Shown in pieces: positions 62,870 through 64,000 of a DNA stretch of 64,000 nucleotides. Under the pieces are notes generated by a model. That model worked only from the letters and a program-made list of their open reading frames with translations. It did not search any database and was not told the DNA's origin. Numbering within the stretch: the first letter of the stretch is position 1; each line of letters begins with the position of its first letter. The position numbers were made by a program, and so were the translations under genes. Origin of the DNA: Rathayibacter sp. VKM Ac-2857 (lineage in GTDB: Bacteria > Actinomycetota > Actinomycetes > Actinomycetales > Microbacteriaceae); contig NZ_JABMLE010000002.1 in NCBI RefSeq assembly GCF_013205025.1, forward strand, positions 971,775 to 1,035,774, written 5' to 3'.

Positions 62870-63754
62870 TCACGCCTTCTTCTCGGTGGTCATGGAGCCG
62901 CGGAAGATGACCGCTGTCACCAGCAGGCACATCACGGTGAGCAGGAGGGCGATCGTCGCGCCGTAGCCGTAGTCGCCGCCGGCGAACGAGGTGCGGTACA
63001 TGTACAGCGTGAGGGGGGTCGTCGAGGTGCCGGGCCCGCCGCCGGTGAGGGCGTAGATCGAGTCAAAGACCTTCAAGGTTCCGTTGATGCTGAAGATGGC
63101 GGAGGAGATCACGATCGGCAGGGACAGCGGCAGGATCACGTGGCGGATCAGCTTCGTGTTCGAGGCGCCGTCCAGGCTCGCGGCCTCGATGACGTCGTCC
63201 GGGATGTCGAGCAGCCCGGTGTAGAGCAGGACTCCGTAGAAGCCCATCGCGCGCCAGATGTCCATCAGGGCGATGACGATGAAGGCGGTGTCGGCGTTGC
63301 CCAGCCAGTCGATCGAGGGGATGCCGACCGTGTTGAGGACCGAGTTGACGAGACCGGTCTGCGGGGCGTACTCGAACAGCTTCTGGAAAAGAAGGGAGAC
63401 CGCGACGGTGGGGAGGACGACGGGGAAGAAGATCAGCGTCCGGATGACGCTCGAGGCGCGCTTGAGGAAGAACTGGTACAGCAGCGCGAGCAGGTAGCCG
63501 GCGACCACCTGGCCGACGGTGACCAGGAGCGCGTACTTGATCGTGAAGAGCACGGCCGGTCCGACGGACGGATCGCTGAAGAGCCGCTCGAAATTGCTCA
63601 GGCCGGCGAAGCTGAAGCCGCTGAGGACGCCGCCGGTGAAGAAGGTGTAGCCCAGGGACCAGACCATCGGCAGGAGCATCACGGCGGTGTAGACCACGAG
63701 CGCGGGGCCGAGGAGGAGGGCGATGGCGCGCTTGTCCGCGAGCACAGAGTTCAT
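62870..63754 (-). CDS. ABC sugar transporter permease, MalF-like
   Basis: A 294-residue CUT1 family permease with about six helices: ALLLGPALVVYTAVMLLPMVWSLGYTFF at the N-terminus, LIFFPVVLPTVAVSLLF, the EAA loop DIPDDVIEAASLDGASNTKLIRHVILPL, and a C-terminal FDSIYALTGGGPGTSTTPLTLYMYRTSFAGGDYGYG segment (read in parts) typical of sugar permeases. The ATG has GAGG at good spacing. A strong hairpin between the binding-protein stop and this gene probably lowers expression relative to the binding protein. Confidence 0.93.
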   Translation of the reverse strand: MNSVLADKRAIALLLGPALVVYTAVMLLPMVWSLGYTFFTGGVLSGFSFAGLSNFERLFSDPSVGPAVLFTIKYALLVTVGQVVAGYLLALLYQFFLKRASSVIRTLIFFPVVLPTVAVSLLFQKLFEYAPQTGLVNSVLNTVGIPSIDWLGNADTAFIVIALMDIWRAMGFYGVLLYTGLLDIPDDVIEAASLDGASNTKLIRHVILPLSLPIVISSAIFSINGTLKVFDSIYALTGGGPGTSTTPLTLYMYRTSFAGGDYGYGATIALLLTVMCLLVTAVIFRGSMTTEKKA

Positions 63755-63794
63755 GGTGTCCTCAGGGGGAGAGGGTGGAGAAGAAGAGGGGCTC

Positions 63795-63820
63795 GAGGGC
63801 GGGGCCGGAGCCCCGCCCTC
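63795..63820. terminator. Hairpin between binding protein and permeases
   Basis: GAGGGCGGGGC (63795-63805), loop CGGA, GCCCCGCCCTC (63810-63820): a perfect 11-bp stem within the operon, 18 bp after the binding-protein stop and 41 bp before the permease start. It is either an attenuating terminator or a 3'-stabilising hairpin. Confidence 0.75.
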
Positions 63821-63837
63821 AAGGGAGGTGGTGCGTG

Positions 63838-64000
63838 CTACTGCCCCAGCGAGGACTGCACGGTGTTCATGAAGTCCGAACCGGAGAGCTGACCGGCGCC
63901 GAGGGGGCCGCCGTTGCTCTGGCTGGTGGTCGTGGCGTTCGCGGAGAACAGGGCCTCGAACCAGGCGACGCTCTCCTTGGTGGCGGCGATCTGGTCCTGC
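63838..64000 (-). CDS. Sugar-binding protein of the ABC importer (partial, C-terminus only)
   Basis: Only the last 54 codons are in the window. They read QDQIAATKESVAWFEALFSA, then NATTTSQSNGGPLGAGQLSG, then SDFMNTVQSSLGQ and a TAG. The position, directly upstream of two CUT1 permease genes on the same strand, identifies it as the extracellular solute-binding protein of this importer. A C-terminal end of the form FMNTVQSSLGQ, a short tail after the binding domain, is usual for family 1 binding proteins. The start and the lipobox lie beyond the right edge. The family is inferred from context. Confidence 0.75.
   Translation of the reverse strand, partial: QDQIAATKESVAWFEALFSANATTTSQSNGGPLGAGQLSGSDFMNTVQSSLGQ

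Overview
The window is about 70% G+C with tight ATGA/GTGA gene overlaps and actinobacterial family types (the MSMEG_4193 / DUF3090 / SCO1664 trio, RhaI-type rhamnose isomerase, WxL/DUF916-like surface proteins, dense 'TCGATACGCC' intergenic repeats). This points to a chromosome of the Microbacteriaceae (Rathayibacter, Curtobacterium or Clavibacter-like). The genus is an inference. No tRNA, rRNA, CRISPR array or intact mobile element was seen.

Left part (1-31 kb), mostly housekeeping and transport: a partial RecQ helicase; a 2H phosphoesterase; an array of palindromes (2498-3266); an ABC-2 exporter pair; the phosphomutase/DUF3090/SCO1664 cluster; a MoxR ATPase with a VWA protein; a PQQ-type sugar dehydrogenase lipoprotein; a two-component system divergent from a MacB-like ABC pair; a cupin; an MBL-fold enzyme; an XRE regulator with an MFS exporter; a dipeptide-type ABC operon; and a LacI regulator divergent from L-rhamnose isomerase.

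Middle (30-42 kb): an esterase, a small PH-domain protein, a small membrane protein, then a LacI regulator and a complete araB-araD-araA L-arabinose operon with a candidate operator and a strong terminator. A sugar epimerase-like TIM barrel follows, divergent from a GH95 glycosidase.

Right part (42.5-64 kb), an accessory carbohydrate locus. It opens with a scar: relaxase-like gene fragments flank a lower-G+C island coding a translationally coupled secreted protein and lipoprotein, followed by the tail of a dead sugar-binding protein. Next come two GH30 enzymes, two GH16 enzymes and a GH3 enzyme, interleaved with a WxL-like secreted protein and a DUF916-like membrane-anchored protein. Together these look like a beta-1,3/beta-1,6-glucan (fungal or oomycete wall, or plant-associated glucan) degradation system. 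A palindrome TGAAGCGCTTCA lies upstream of both GH30 genes, and a one-mismatch copy lies upstream of the GH3 gene, suggesting one LacI-type regulon. The window ends with a LacI regulator and a minus-strand operon for an ABC sugar importer (binding protein partial at the right edge, two permeases) and a GH78 alpha-L-rhamnosidase.

Intergenic DNA is unusually repeat-rich: at least five families of inverted or mosaic repeats occupy most gaps, one of them inside the peptide transporter operon and one between araR-like lacI and araB.
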